NCBI RefSeq assembly: GCF_002872255.1
Contig: NZ_NIPR01000005.1
Span: forward strand, 1-64,000
DNA length: 64,000 nt
Source: Companilactobacillus nuruki
GTDB taxonomy: Bacteria > Bacillota > Bacilli > Lactobacillales > Lactobacillaceae
Direction: 5' to 3'
Below are positions 27,717 to 36,734 of this stretch, in pieces (the first letter of the stretch is position 1; each line of letters begins with the position of its first letter). The position numbers and the translations under genes were made by a program. The notes below the pieces were generated by a model. It was given only the letters and a program-made list of their open reading frames with translations. It was not told the DNA's origin and ran no database searches.

Positions 27717-29145
27717 ATTCTTTACTCCCTTTGCCATTGATCATTGATTTGAAATCATCAATAATTTTTACTTTAAATATTATTAATAACACTACATAGA
27801 GAATAATTCCCAGAGCAATCTCTACAATCAACATCTTCCAAGTTCCGGGCAACACTCTATCTAATTCAAAGATGGTTTCAAACATCAAACCACCAGCAAT
27901 TAAATACTTAGGTAAATCCCAAAATAATTTTTTATATTGAATTTGTTTCCTAACTGAAAACAATTGATAACAAGTGATTGCTAGTTCGGCCAAAACTGTT
28001 GAGGTCGTTGCTCCAACTGCACCCCATTTTAAAATCAAAGGGATATTGAATAAGATATTAACCACCGCCCCAATCACAATTGAAATCGTGTAGGTTTTCA
28101 TTTGTTTGGTGGGAATAAGATATTGGATTCCCAATACATTACTCCAAGCAATCAACATGATGACAACTGATTCTATCAACATAATTGGAATTACTGGTAA
28201 AAAACTTTTCGTAAAAAATAAAGTTACAAACTTAGCCGTTACTGCCATCAAACCCATCATAATTGGAATCGCTATTGCGGTTACAAATTGAAAACTCTGA
28301 TACAAATAATATTTAGTTTTTTCAACTTGCCCTTTAGAAAATGCACTAGCTACATGTGGCAACATCACCGTCCCAGTAGCCGTAACAATCGCTAAAGCCA
28401 TTTTGACCATCTTATCTGATTGATCAAAATACCCAGTGGCTTCAACTGATACCATTATTCCTAACATAGTTTTATTTAAAACCCCGTAGACTTGTGTTGC
28501 CACTTGTGGCAGAAATAAAACTAATGATGGTTTTATATGCTTTTTCATCGACAATTCATGAAGATCTATTTTGACCAAATACTTTTTCAAACTTGGAAAC
28601 ATGATCAAATTTCCCAACAACATCGACATTGATAGTATCAAGATGTATAAATTCAAGTCATGATATGACTTAACGAAAATAAAGATACTGATTAATGTGA
28701 TTAGTTTAATCAAGATATTTCTGGCAACTGTCACAAAGAAGTCTTCTAAGCCCATGAAAAACCAGGAAATATCAAAGGCAGCTGCTATTAAAGAAACTGA
28801 TTGTGCTAAATAATAAATTTGATAGCTATCATTAATAACCAAGAAAATTGCAAAGGTCAAATACGATAAAACAATGGTGATCAATCTCATAAAAAATATT
28901 TCAAAGAATGTTTTCGTCAATTTCTTAGGATCATTTCTAACGAAAGCTACTTGCCGATTGCCATACAGATCAACACCGATACTGCCAAATACAATAAAAT
29001 ACTGCATGATCGAATTGGTATAGGAGTTAATTCCTACTCCTGTTGGACCAAGCACCCGCGCTAGATAAGGAATTGTCACTAAAGGAACCAGCAGAACAAA
29101 AATTTGGTAAAAAGCGTTATACAGGTAGTTTTTGATTATCTTCAT
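27700..29145 (-). CDS. Wzx-type polysaccharide flippase
   Basis: The 481-residue membrane protein of the RfbX/PST branch (MOP superfamily) has about 14 hydrophobic helices. The N-terminus IIKNYLYNAFYQIFVLLVPL and IPYLARVLGPTGVGINSYT are typical of lactobacillus and streptococcal Wzx. It flips the lipid-linked repeat unit across the membrane before Wzy polymerisation. It lies in the EPS operon between glf (3-base gap) and the LCP gene, which it overlaps by 17 bases. Confidence 0.9.
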   Translation of the reverse strand: MKIIKNYLYNAFYQIFVLLVPLVTIPYLARVLGPTGVGINSYTNSIMQYFIVFGSIGVDLYGNRQVAFVRNDPKKLTKTFFEIFFMRLITIVLSYLTFAIFLVINDSYQIYYLAQSVSLIAAAFDISWFFMGLEDFFVTVARNILIKLITLISIFIFVKSYHDLNLYILILSMSMLLGNLIMFPSLKKYLVKIDLHELSMKKHIKPSLVLFLPQVATQVYGVLNKTMLGIMVSVEATGYFDQSDKMVKMALAIVTATGTVMLPHVASAFSKGQVEKTKYYLYQSFQFVTAIAIPIMMGLMAVTAKFVTLFFTKSFLPVIPIMLIESVVIMLIAWSNVLGIQYLIPTKQMKTYTISIVIGAVVNILFNIPLILKWGAVGATTSTVLAELAITCYQLFSVRKQIQYKKLFWDLPKYLIAGGLMFETIFELDRVLPGTWKMLIVEIALGIILYVVLLIIFKVKIIDDFKSMINGKGSKEYETYK

Positions 29146-29147
29146 AC

Positions 29148-30260
29148 TTAGCCGAATTCACGTTTCACGATTTCAAATGCTGCCATAATAGTCTGATCCA
29201 TATTGTAATAACGATACAAGCCTAACCTGCCACCAAAGATCACATTGGGATAGGTACTTTTTGCCAAATTTACATACTTTGAATATAACTGTTTATTCTC
29301 TTGATCATTAACCGGATAATAAGGTTCTCCACCACGTTGGAAATTCTTTGGATATTCTCTAGTTATTACGGTTTTATACTTATTCCCTTTGCCAAATTCA
29401 AAATGTTTATGTTCAATAATTCTAGTAAAGGGCGTTTGACTATCGGTATAGTTGACTACTGCGTTACCTTGAAAGTTATCCATATCTCTAATCTCAGTTT
29501 CAAATTTTAAACTACGATATGATAAATCTCCCAATTGATAATCAAAGAATTGATCAATCATCCCTGTAAAAACAACTATTTGATAATGTTTTAAATAACT
29601 ATCCCTATCATTCAAAAAATCAGTGTTCAATTTTACATCTATTAATGGACTATCTAATAATTGTTCAATTATCTGAGTATACCCACCCATTGGTATACCC
29701 TGAAAAGGATCATTGAAATAATTATTATCATATGTAAAACGAACCGGTAGCCGTCGAATAATAAATGCCGGTAACTCGGTGGCCTTTTTACCCCATTGTT
29801 TTTCGGTATAGCCTTTTATTAATTTTTGATAAACATCAATTCCTACTAAAGACTCAGCTTGTTCCTCCAGATTCTTGGGGGGACCAGAAAGATTTAATTG
29901 TGCTTTTTGCTGATTAATTTTTTCTTGAGCCTGTTGCGGGGTTATTACATTCCAAAGTTTATTAAAAGTATTCATATTAAAGGGCAAGTTATAAATTTCA
30001 TCATGAAAATTAGCAATCGGAGCATTAATATAATTATTAAATTCAGCAAATTGGTTAACATACTCCCAAACTTTTTTTGATTGAGTATGAAAGATATGGG
30101 CACCATAGACATGAACCTGAATGCCTTCAATCTCTTTAGTATAAATATTTCCACCAACGTGATCACGTTTCTCTAAAATAGTTACATGATGGCCTCTCTT
30201 AGCTGCCTCATAAGCAAAAACTGAGCCAAATAAGCCTGAACCTACAATTAGATATTCCAT
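29148..30260 (-). CDS. glf: UDP-galactopyranose mutase
   Basis: ATG 30260 is used because GAAGGTG lies just upstream, giving 370 residues. The FAD-binding motif MEYLIVGSGLFGSVFAYEAA starts the protein, followed by EKRDHVGGNIYT, HVYGAHIFHT and the C-terminal GRLGLYRYYNMDQTI typical of Glf. It converts UDP-galactopyranose to UDP-galactofuranose by a flavin adduct mechanism. Its presence predicts galactofuranose in the exopolysaccharide. It sits directly downstream of a GlfT-like glycosyltransferase (14-base gap), the expected consumer of its product. Confidence 0.95.
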   Translation of the reverse strand: MEYLIVGSGLFGSVFAYEAAKRGHHVTILEKRDHVGGNIYTKEIEGIQVHVYGAHIFHTQSKKVWEYVNQFAEFNNYINAPIANFHDEIYNLPFNMNTFNKLWNVITPQQAQEKINQQKAQLNLSGPPKNLEEQAESLVGIDVYQKLIKGYTEKQWGKKATELPAFIIRRLPVRFTYDNNYFNDPFQGIPMGGYTQIIEQLLDSPLIDVKLNTDFLNDRDSYLKHYQIVVFTGMIDQFFDYQLGDLSYRSLKFETEIRDMDNFQGNAVVNYTDSQTPFTRIIEHKHFEFGKGNKYKTVITREYPKNFQRGGEPYYPVNDQENKQLYSKYVNLAKSTYPNVIFGGRLGLYRYYNMDQTIMAAFEIVKREFG

Positions 30261-30274
30261 ACTATTCACCTTCA

Positions 30275-31174
30275 CTAATTTGAATAAGTTCGACAGTACG
30301 AGATTTTAGGATGGAAGAATCTCCCCGCAATCATTCCATGAAGTATAATTTTAGATTTTTGAAATCTTTTATCTACACTTGGTCCAAATATGACTCTGAG
30401 CAATTCCCAATCCATACCTGCATAGGATTTTAGTTTCACTTTTCCATGCTTCTTTTGAGCTAAAAAAGTTCGATTTCTAAATGAATAAAAATACCTATCT
30501 AATCGATTGCTTTGATCGGTTATTATATCTACACCACAATTTTGTTTCATCTTATGAATCACAATACTTTTGGGAACAAAGTAAGAAGTAAATTGTTGGC
30601 TAATTCTTGAAGTGTATTCAGTATCATCACCCCAAATGAAGAATTCTTTATATGGCAAACCGACTTTCTCAATAACTATTTTGGGAATCAATATTGAAAC
30701 AAATGAAGCTGAGATTACAGTCGGTAAAAAATTATCCTTATCGGAGTTTTGATTCCATTTTCTTTGATCAACTACAGGCACATTCATCACAGCAGCTGAT
30801 TTATCAATCCAGCGAACATTGCTAGCCAAAAATCCAAAGTTCTTATCTCCCGCCGCTTGGACAAGTTTCGATAAAGCATCAGTTTGCGGAATAGTATCAT
30901 CGTCCATAATCCATAAATACTCTCCATAATTGTTTTCAACAAAATACTTTATTCCTTCAAAAAAACCACCTGAACCACCTAAATTTTTCTTCATAAAACA
31001 AATTTTCATATTAGAATCTGCTAACTGATGCAAATACTCAGTCGTTCCGTCACTACTATTGTTATCGACTACAATTATTTTTTGGACTGGTAATGTTTGG
31101 CTTTTAATCACATTCAAACATTCTTTTAACAAATCCAAACGATTATACGTTACTACTAAGGCTGTAATGTCCAT
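30275..31174 (-). CDS. Family 2 glycosyltransferase, probable galactofuranosyltransferase
   Basis: The 299-residue GT-A protein has TALVVTYNRLDLLKECL at the start and VVDNNSSDGTTEYL after it. NLGGSGGFFEGI is a loop typical of WelF/GlfT-like transferases, and YLWIMDDDTIP carries the metal-binding DDD. EFFIWGDDTEY supplies the catalytic acidic residues. It lies immediately before glf, so transfer of galactofuranose is the best guess. It is cytosolic and acts on the lipid-linked repeat unit. Confidence 0.85.
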   Translation of the reverse strand: MDITALVVTYNRLDLLKECLNVIKSQTLPVQKIIVVDNNSSDGTTEYLHQLADSNMKICFMKKNLGGSGGFFEGIKYFVENNYGEYLWIMDDDTIPQTDALSKLVQAAGDKNFGFLASNVRWIDKSAAVMNVPVVDQRKWNQNSDKDNFLPTVISASFVSILIPKIVIEKVGLPYKEFFIWGDDTEYTSRISQQFTSYFVPKSIVIHKMKQNCGVDIITDQSNRLDRYFYSFRNRTFLAQKKHGKVKLKSYAGMDWELLRVIFGPSVDKRFQKSKIILHGMIAGRFFHPKISYCRTYSN

Positions 31175-31187
31175 CTTCTCGCCACCT

Positions 31188-32189
31188 TTAGAAATGAATT
31201 AAATTCATTTTCCAAATTGCTAAATAATGAATTGCTGGAAAGAGATAAAAATGTGATTTGATCAATAAACGAATTGGCAAATTAACATCCTCTGCTTCAA
31301 AGAAATAATCTTTTTGAACATGCTGGTAAAATTTTTTTAATTCAGTTTTCGTCTTAATACCAATTGGAGCTAAAGTAATTATTTTCAACTGTGTAGCAAT
31401 CATTCGACTTAAGCGGTTAATCATCAATTCTTTTTGATTCTCATTCAAAATGTCCAAATGACCTGCAATATAGTCATTAACATGACTAACGACTAAATCA
31501 TGCTGTTGCTTATTCTTATACATATTTTTCAAACTAATTGATTGTCCGGCTTGATTAACGCGGTAATTGTATAGTGGTAAATCAATAAATTTAAAAGTCT
31601 TCACATAAGGTATTGGATAAAGAATGTACTCAATATCAACATAATAAGCATGTTCATCTATTTTAATCTGGTGTTGCTGTAACAATTCGGTTTTTAATGT
31701 ATAAGTATGCATTGATGGCACTGGTTCAATTTTTTGATTTTGTAAATAATACTGATATTTCCATTCAATATCTTCTGGTTTGATTTCTTTGAGATGTTTA
31801 TTTTGGGTTTTATCGTTAAAAGCCCAAAATGGTGTCAAAATCAAATCTGAATCTTCATCTTCTAATATCTTTACAAATTGATCTAGATTAACACTATCTA
31901 ACCAATCATCTGCATCAACTACTTTAAAATAGCGTCCTGTGGCGTACTTAATTCCCATATTAATGGTTGAACCATGTCCACCATTTTTTTTAGAAATCAA
32001 TCTGATTGAAGCAGGATATTCTGTTACATATTTGTTAGCCACCAAGGTTGTCTTATCAGTTGAACCATCATCAATAATCAAAATATCCAATTGATCCAAC
32101 GATTGACAGATAAGTAAATTTCCTAAGATATTATCCAAAAATTTTTCAGCATTATAACTTGGAATAACAATTGATAAAACTTTATCCAT
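31188..32189 (-). CDS. Family 2 glycosyltransferase
   Basis: The 333-residue GT-A enzyme has LSIVIPSYNAEKFLDN at the N-terminus, IIDDGSTDKT for the nucleotide-sugar site, NGGHGSTINMGI and VDADDWLD as the DxD-type motif. The C-terminal third is helical and basic. Enzymes with this look add a hexose or N-acetylhexosamine to the growing repeat unit; the sugar cannot be told. It follows the upstream GT gene by 4 bases within the operon. Confidence 0.85.
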   Translation of the reverse strand: MDKVLSIVIPSYNAEKFLDNILGNLLICQSLDQLDILIIDDGSTDKTTLVANKYVTEYPASIRLISKKNGGHGSTINMGIKYATGRYFKVVDADDWLDSVNLDQFVKILEDEDSDLILTPFWAFNDKTQNKHLKEIKPEDIEWKYQYYLQNQKIEPVPSMHTYTLKTELLQQHQIKIDEHAYYVDIEYILYPIPYVKTFKFIDLPLYNYRVNQAGQSISLKNMYKNKQQHDLVVSHVNDYIAGHLDILNENQKELMINRLSRMIATQLKIITLAPIGIKTKTELKKFYQHVQKDYFFEAEDVNLPIRLLIKSHFYLFPAIHYLAIWKMNLIHF

Positions 32190-32193
32190 TGCT

Positions 32194-33255
32194 CTACCCC
32201 ATTTCTTGTAACATTCTGACTAAGTTAGCGAAGTAGTTTTCACTGTAAAATCTATTAATTGATTGAGTTATTTTTTCTTGAGAGTAATCTTTTTGATAAA
32301 CTTCCAACATTTTATTTTTTAATTCTTCGATATCACCCAAATGGTAAAGCATCCCATTTTCTCTAGTTATCTCATCTTCAGGACCCGTGGAAATACTGCT
32401 GGAAATCACAGGTATTCCATGTGACATTGCTTCAAGAATCGACATCGGTAATCCTTCATACGTTGAGGTCAAAACAAATGCCGTTGCAGAATCAATTTCT
32501 TTCCAAGGGGTCTTATACCATCCCTTAAACAAAACCGCTTCATCGAGTTGGAGTTGTTTGACGAGTGTTTTGATTTGATCGGTATCTTTTTTCAATCCAT
32601 TTCCCCATAATTCTAAAGTCGCATCTGGAAATTTTTTTCTAACTAGGCAAAAGGCATGGATTAATTCTTGTAAATTCTTTTGATGTTGATATTCCAAACG
32701 CCCTACATAAATATACTTTGGTACTTTACTTGCCTTAATTTGGTAACAATTTGAATCAGTCGGATTAAAAACGGTGTTAATTTTCTCATCAGATATCCCC
32801 ATATCCAATAACTGTTGCTTAATCCCTGTGGAAATAGCTAAATGGTAATCAGCCAATCTAAAATACTTGTCATTATTAACAAACATTTTTGTTAACGAAA
32901 AGTGTATCCAATTAGTAATACGGTATTTCTTATGGAAAATTCTCCGAATTTTGTAACTTAAACGAATATACTTTGGTGATAAGACAATCACCATATCAGA
33001 CTTTGTAAATATCAAATCAGCAGCTAAATTAATCAAACCAATATACTTCATTAACTTATTATTGAAAGGTCGAATCCTTAAACCATCTTTATCAGATAAT
33101 AATTGGCTGTCTCGATAGGCAAAGGGTTGAATGAATCTAACTTTTAGATCACCATCAGTATCCTTAAAATATTGCTTCCATTTTCTCAAGACGGTTTCCG
33201 TCCCACCAATATATGGTGGATAAAAATAAGGTACGATTACGTCTACAGATTTCAT
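32194..33255 (-). CDS. Family 4 glycosyltransferase
   Basis: The 353-residue GT-B fold protein begins with VDVIVPYFYPPYIGGTETVL and its glycine-rich acceptor loop. IYVGRLEYQHQKNLQELI marks the start of the C-terminal donor domain. EGLPMSILEAMSHGIP carries the EX7E retaining-transferase motif. It should extend the repeat unit with a nucleotide sugar. It overlaps the previous gene by four bases, so they are translationally coupled. Confidence 0.88.
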   Translation of the reverse strand: MKSVDVIVPYFYPPYIGGTETVLRKWKQYFKDTDGDLKVRFIQPFAYRDSQLLSDKDGLRIRPFNNKLMKYIGLINLAADLIFTKSDMVIVLSPKYIRLSYKIRRIFHKKYRITNWIHFSLTKMFVNNDKYFRLADYHLAISTGIKQQLLDMGISDEKINTVFNPTDSNCYQIKASKVPKYIYVGRLEYQHQKNLQELIHAFCLVRKKFPDATLELWGNGLKKDTDQIKTLVKQLQLDEAVLFKGWYKTPWKEIDSATAFVLTSTYEGLPMSILEAMSHGIPVISSSISTGPEDEITRENGMLYHLGDIEELKNKMLEVYQKDYSQEKITQSINRFYSENYFANLVRMLQEMG

Positions 33256-34331
33256 GCAACTACCCCGGATAGATATAATCTCTCAATTTTGTTCACCATA
33301 TCTATCACATTATAATGTTTGGTAAATAACTGATAACTGGCATCCGAAAACTGTCTTTGAGCGACTATTACTGAATCGAATGCTTTGAGCAATTGCGAAT
33401 CATCATTCAAAATAGCTTCTGTTAACAATATCCCGTTCTCTTTTACTAATTCCGTATGGCCGATCACATCGGTAATGATCAAGGGCATCTTCTCAGATAT
33501 TGCTTCCAAAACCGAAAACGGCTGTCCTTCATAACGAGAGGTAGAAAAGAAAATATCAGCATCTTCTAAATATTTATAAGGATCATTTCTATAACCAACA
33601 AACTTTATTTTTGAACTTAATCCCAGATTAATAATTTTAGTTCGACATTCATTCAACAATGGACCATCTCCGACCCAAATAAAATTACTATTAGGACGTT
33701 CTTTGATTATCTTTTGAGCAATACTGATAAATAATTGTGGATTCTTTTGGAAGTCGCATCGAGCCACATTTACAAAGCTTACGGCTGAATGCTGTGTTCT
33801 ATGAATTTGATGGAAGGGAACCCCATTATTAATTACTAGTGACTGATCCTTTTTTACTAATTTATTAGTTAAGGCATAGTTCTCTTCATCACTGGAAACA
33901 TGAATTACTTTAGTAAAAAAATGGCTCATAAATTTTTCTGCAAGTTTTAATAATAAATTTTTAAAACTGCCTCGATTGATTTCTGAAAAATAGGCATGGG
34001 GCGTAAAAAAAATCGGTGGGCAGTCATGATACCGAATCTTATATAGAACCATTGTTATTCCGGCAACTGTACTGTGGGCATGAACCAACTGAATTTTTTT
34101 AGACGTTATTAATTTATGTAAACATTTCAAGATTGAGAAAAATTTAAAAATTTTTTTGGGAAAATCAGACATTCGATCATCAACTAGATACTTAGCTGGT
34201 ATCTCTGCTCCTCTTTTGGAACTGACTAGTGTGATCATCTGTAAATTCTTCATATGTCCAAAACGATTCAAATAATCAACCTGGCGTTTAACTCCGCCAC
34301 CATATGCTTCACAGATTTCTAGGACTTTCAT
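33252..34331 (-). CDS. Family 4 glycosyltransferase
   Basis: The 359-residue GT-B protein has EICEAYGGGVKRQVDYLNR near the start, HAHSTVAGI and FFTPHAYF in the N-domain. The C-domain shows FVNVARCDFQKNPQLFI and the EX7E block EGQPFSVLEAISEKMP. It is similar to EpsD/EpsF-like enzymes that act early after the priming sugar. It sits directly after the priming transferase (12-base gap) and overlaps the next GT gene, so it may add the second sugar; this order is inferred from gene order. Confidence 0.88.
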   Translation of the reverse strand: MKVLEICEAYGGGVKRQVDYLNRFGHMKNLQMITLVSSKRGAEIPAKYLVDDRMSDFPKKIFKFFSILKCLHKLITSKKIQLVHAHSTVAGITMVLYKIRYHDCPPIFFTPHAYFSEINRGSFKNLLLKLAEKFMSHFFTKVIHVSSDEENYALTNKLVKKDQSLVINNGVPFHQIHRTQHSAVSFVNVARCDFQKNPQLFISIAQKIIKERPNSNFIWVGDGPLLNECRTKIINLGLSSKIKFVGYRNDPYKYLEDADIFFSTSRYEGQPFSVLEAISEKMPLIITDVIGHTELVKENGILLTEAILNDDSQLLKAFDSVIVAQRQFSDASYQLFTKHYNVIDMVNKIERLYLSGVVA

Positions 34332-34343
34332 AATATCACCTCA

Positions 34344-34997
34344 TTAATAGGCTCCATTTGGTTTAAAAAATAAAACTACAGTTTTTAGTAAAACGTATAA
34401 ATCTAATCTAAAATTGCAGCTATTTATGTATTCCCAATCCAGTAAAACCATTTCGTTAAAGCTAACATTGCTCCGTCCACTGATTTGCCATAATCCTGTA
34501 CAGCCAGGTTTAACATTCAATCGTTGAATATCGAACATATCATAACGATTAACCTCATTAGGCAATGGTGGTCTAGGACCTACTAAACTCATTTGACCCA
34601 ACACTACATTTAATAATTGTGGCAATTCATCCAGGCTATATTTGCGGATAAAATGACCAACTTTTGTCACTCTAGGATCATGTTTCATTTTGAACATTGC
34701 TCCAGCAACTTCGTTTTTTTGTGTCAATTGATTTAATTTTTGGTCTGCATCAACACACATTGAACGAAATTTGAACATTTGAAACTTTTTTTGCATTTTT
34801 CCAATTCGTACTTGCTGATAAAAAATTGGACCATGCGGATCATCAATCTTTATCGCAATAGCAATAACCAAAAAAATTGGTAATAATATTATTAACCCCA
34901 TTAGACTGGCAAAAAAATCAAAACAACGTTTTGCAAATCGATAAATGTATCTTTGTTGTTGATATCCAGCATTAATAGAACTTTTCCAATATTCCAT
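34344..34997 (-). CDS. Priming sugar transferase (undecaprenyl-phosphate glycosyl-1-phosphate transferase)
   Basis: The 217-residue short-form bacterial sugar transferase has one hydrophobic helix (KRCFDFFASLMGLIILLP, around 23-45). FYQQVRIGKMQKKFQMFKFR, LDELPQLLNVVLGQMSLVGP and PGCTGLWQISGRS are the standard catalytic blocks. It loads the first sugar-1-phosphate onto undecaprenyl phosphate and so starts the repeat unit. The N-terminal multi-helix region of long WbaP proteins is absent, as usual in EPS clusters. AAAGGAGG precedes the start. Confidence 0.92.
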   Translation of the reverse strand: MEYWKSSINAGYQQQRYIYRFAKRCFDFFASLMGLIILLPIFLVIAIAIKIDDPHGPIFYQQVRIGKMQKKFQMFKFRSMCVDADQKLNQLTQKNEVAGAMFKMKHDPRVTKVGHFIRKYSLDELPQLLNVVLGQMSLVGPRPPLPNEVNRYDMFDIQRLNVKPGCTGLWQISGRSNVSFNEMVLLDWEYINSCNFRLDLYVLLKTVVLFFKPNGAY

Positions 34998-35045
34998 ATA
35001 TAAGCCTCCTTTAAATTTCCCATTAATTTAAAAGAGCCGATATTT

Positions 35046-35759
35046 CTATCTATACGCTCCGTAATTCATCCCGTAGTAACCTGTTTTCTGAACTGTTACT
35101 CGATTCATAATTGCTCCGATAATATTGGCATGAACCAATTCCAAAGATTCTTTAGCATGACGAACATCCAATTTGGTAGCAATTCCTTGTGGCACAACCA
35201 TTACTACTCCATCAGTCACAGTTGCCAGAATTTGTGTATCCGTAACCGTATTAACTGGTGGTGAATCTAAAATTAATAGATCAAATTCTTTTCCCAATTC
35301 TTGTAACAAGTGCTTTAATCTATCACTGCCGATTAATTCAGCCGGATTTGGTGGAATTGGTCCGCTAGTTACAACATATAGATTCTGTATTGATGACGAT
35401 TGAATTATTTCGTTTAGTTTGGCATTACCAGATAAATAATTTGATAGTCCTAAATTGTTCTTCAACCCAAATGTTTTGTGAATTGTTGGACGCCGTAGAT
35501 CTGTATCTAGCAAAATGACCTTATTGCCTTGATCAGCACAAGTAATCGCAAAGTTATTACTAACTGTTGACTTACCTTCAGATGGTGCTGACGACGTGAA
35601 AACAATCGACTTTATCTTCTTATCAACTGCCGTAAATTGAATATTAGTTCGGATCGTTCTAAATTGTTCAGCAACAGAATTTCTAGGATCTGTATAAGTA
35701 ATTAAATTAACACCGTATTTTTGACTAAAGTCATTTAATTTCTTTCTTTTATTGAACAT
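35046..35759 (-). CDS. BY-kinase (CpsD/EpsC-like tyrosine autokinase)
   Basis: The 237-residue cytosolic ATPase domain shows Walker A SSAPSEGKSTVSNN, Walker A' VILLDTDLRRP and Walker B LLILDSPP. A short C-terminal tyrosine cluster (Tyr228, 229, 233, 236) is the autophosphorylation tail. It partners with the membrane protein encoded just upstream, whose stop overlaps its start (TAATG). Phosphorylation cycling of this pair controls polymer length and export. No PHP-type phosphatase gene is visible in the cluster. Confidence 0.92.
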   Translation of the reverse strand: MFNKRKKLNDFSQKYGVNLITYTDPRNSVAEQFRTIRTNIQFTAVDKKIKSIVFTSSAPSEGKSTVSNNFAITCADQGNKVILLDTDLRRPTIHKTFGLKNNLGLSNYLSGNAKLNEIIQSSSIQNLYVVTSGPIPPNPAELIGSDRLKHLLQELGKEFDLLILDSPPVNTVTDTQILATVTDGVVMVVPQGIATKLDVRHAKESLELVHANIIGAIMNRVTVQKTGYYGMNYGAYR

Positions 35760-36529
35760 TACTTATCACTCCGATCTTTTAAAATTGCACCACTGGCCAT
35801 ACTTGCGGATACATCATGCACTGGTCTGGGTTTATTAATTTCATCAACTTGTCCTAAATTTAACCATCCCATTGTATCGGTTAAGAATGACTCATTAAGA
35901 ACTGTTTTGTCGGTCGCTTCACGTATCAATGCCAATCCCATTCCAAGAATCAAACCTACAATCAAACCACCTAAAAGATTCAGCCATTTATGAGGACTAT
36001 ATGGAATTTGACTTGGCGTTGCAGTTGAAACAATTGATACATTATTGATACTCATGATTTTTCCAATTTTTTGTTTAAAAACACTGGCTGTTTCATTCGC
36101 AATTGCTGCAGCCGTTTTAGCATTGGTAGATTTGGCTGTTACTGAAAACACTTGCGAATTTTGTTGACTCGTAATTGAAATAGCCTTCCTAAGCTCTGAT
36201 TCTGAGCCCGGATAACCCGGATATTTATTCATGTCTTGAGCAACGACATCCAGCACCGTTGGACTAGTTATAATATCTTTATAAGTACTGATCAGCTGCA
36301 CATTGGCTTGAACCTGTTGAAATTGAGCTGTTTGTAGGTCATCAGATAACTTACGATTAATCAAAATATCGGTTGTTGATTCATATTTGGGGACGATAAC
36401 CAAAAATGTTACAAATCCCGTCATAAATACCGAAATGAGTGTAGTGACGATCACCATTTTGATGTGTTTACGAAAAACATCTAAAGCTTCAAGGATACTT
36501 ATCGTATTAGTAGTTTTTTCAGATTTCAC
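35759..36529 (-). CDS. Wzz/CpsC-type chain length regulator and BY-kinase activator
   Basis: GTG 36529 is chosen because GGAGGA lies 7 bases upstream; the open frame extends further but without a site. It has 256 residues and two membrane helices (around 25-45 and 185-205) bracketing an extracellular domain. The proline-rich approach to the second helix (TPSQIPYSPHKWLNLLGG) is typical. The cytosolic tail activates the BY-kinase encoded next. It is the first gene of the main EPS operon, downstream of a terminator. Confidence 0.88.
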   Translation of the reverse strand: MKSEKTTNTISILEALDVFRKHIKMVIVTTLISVFMTGFVTFLVIVPKYESTTDILINRKLSDDLQTAQFQQVQANVQLISTYKDIITSPTVLDVVAQDMNKYPGYPGSESELRKAISITSQQNSQVFSVTAKSTNAKTAAAIANETASVFKQKIGKIMSINNVSIVSTATPSQIPYSPHKWLNLLGGLIVGLILGMGLALIREATDKTVLNESFLTDTMGWLNLGQVDEINKPRPVHDVSASMASGAILKDRSDK

Positions 36530-36683
36530 AGTTTCTTCCTCCAACCACTTTTTCCTACAAAAGATATTTTTTCTTTGTAGTACGGCAAATAATAATACGT
36601 GTTTAAACATATTAGTAATAAAATGTTTTTTTATTACAATTCGTATCATTCATCATATTTTTCCAATATATAATTCTGGACCA

Positions 36684-36730
36684 CAAAAAAATACCACCCG
36701 TAACCGTCTGCCGCGATTACCAGTGGTATT
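36684..36730 (-). terminator. Terminator between wzy-type gene and the main EPS operon
   Basis: ATACCAC (36691-36697) and GTGGTAT (36723-36729) close the stem, with inner GTAA/TTAC pairing. On the minus strand it is followed by a 7-T run. It lies between the EpsG-like gene and the Wzz gene, so the two are not simply one transcript. Confidence 0.7.
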
Positions 36731-36734
36731 CATT

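Noticed and set aside
36615-36637. GTAATAAAA/TTTTATTAC hairpin in the Wzz leader
   Set aside because: AT-only stem without a following T-run on the transcribed strand; too weak for a terminator.
36530-36649. N-terminal extension of the Wzz protein
   Set aside because: GGAGGA sits directly before GTG 36529, and Wzz relatives start there.
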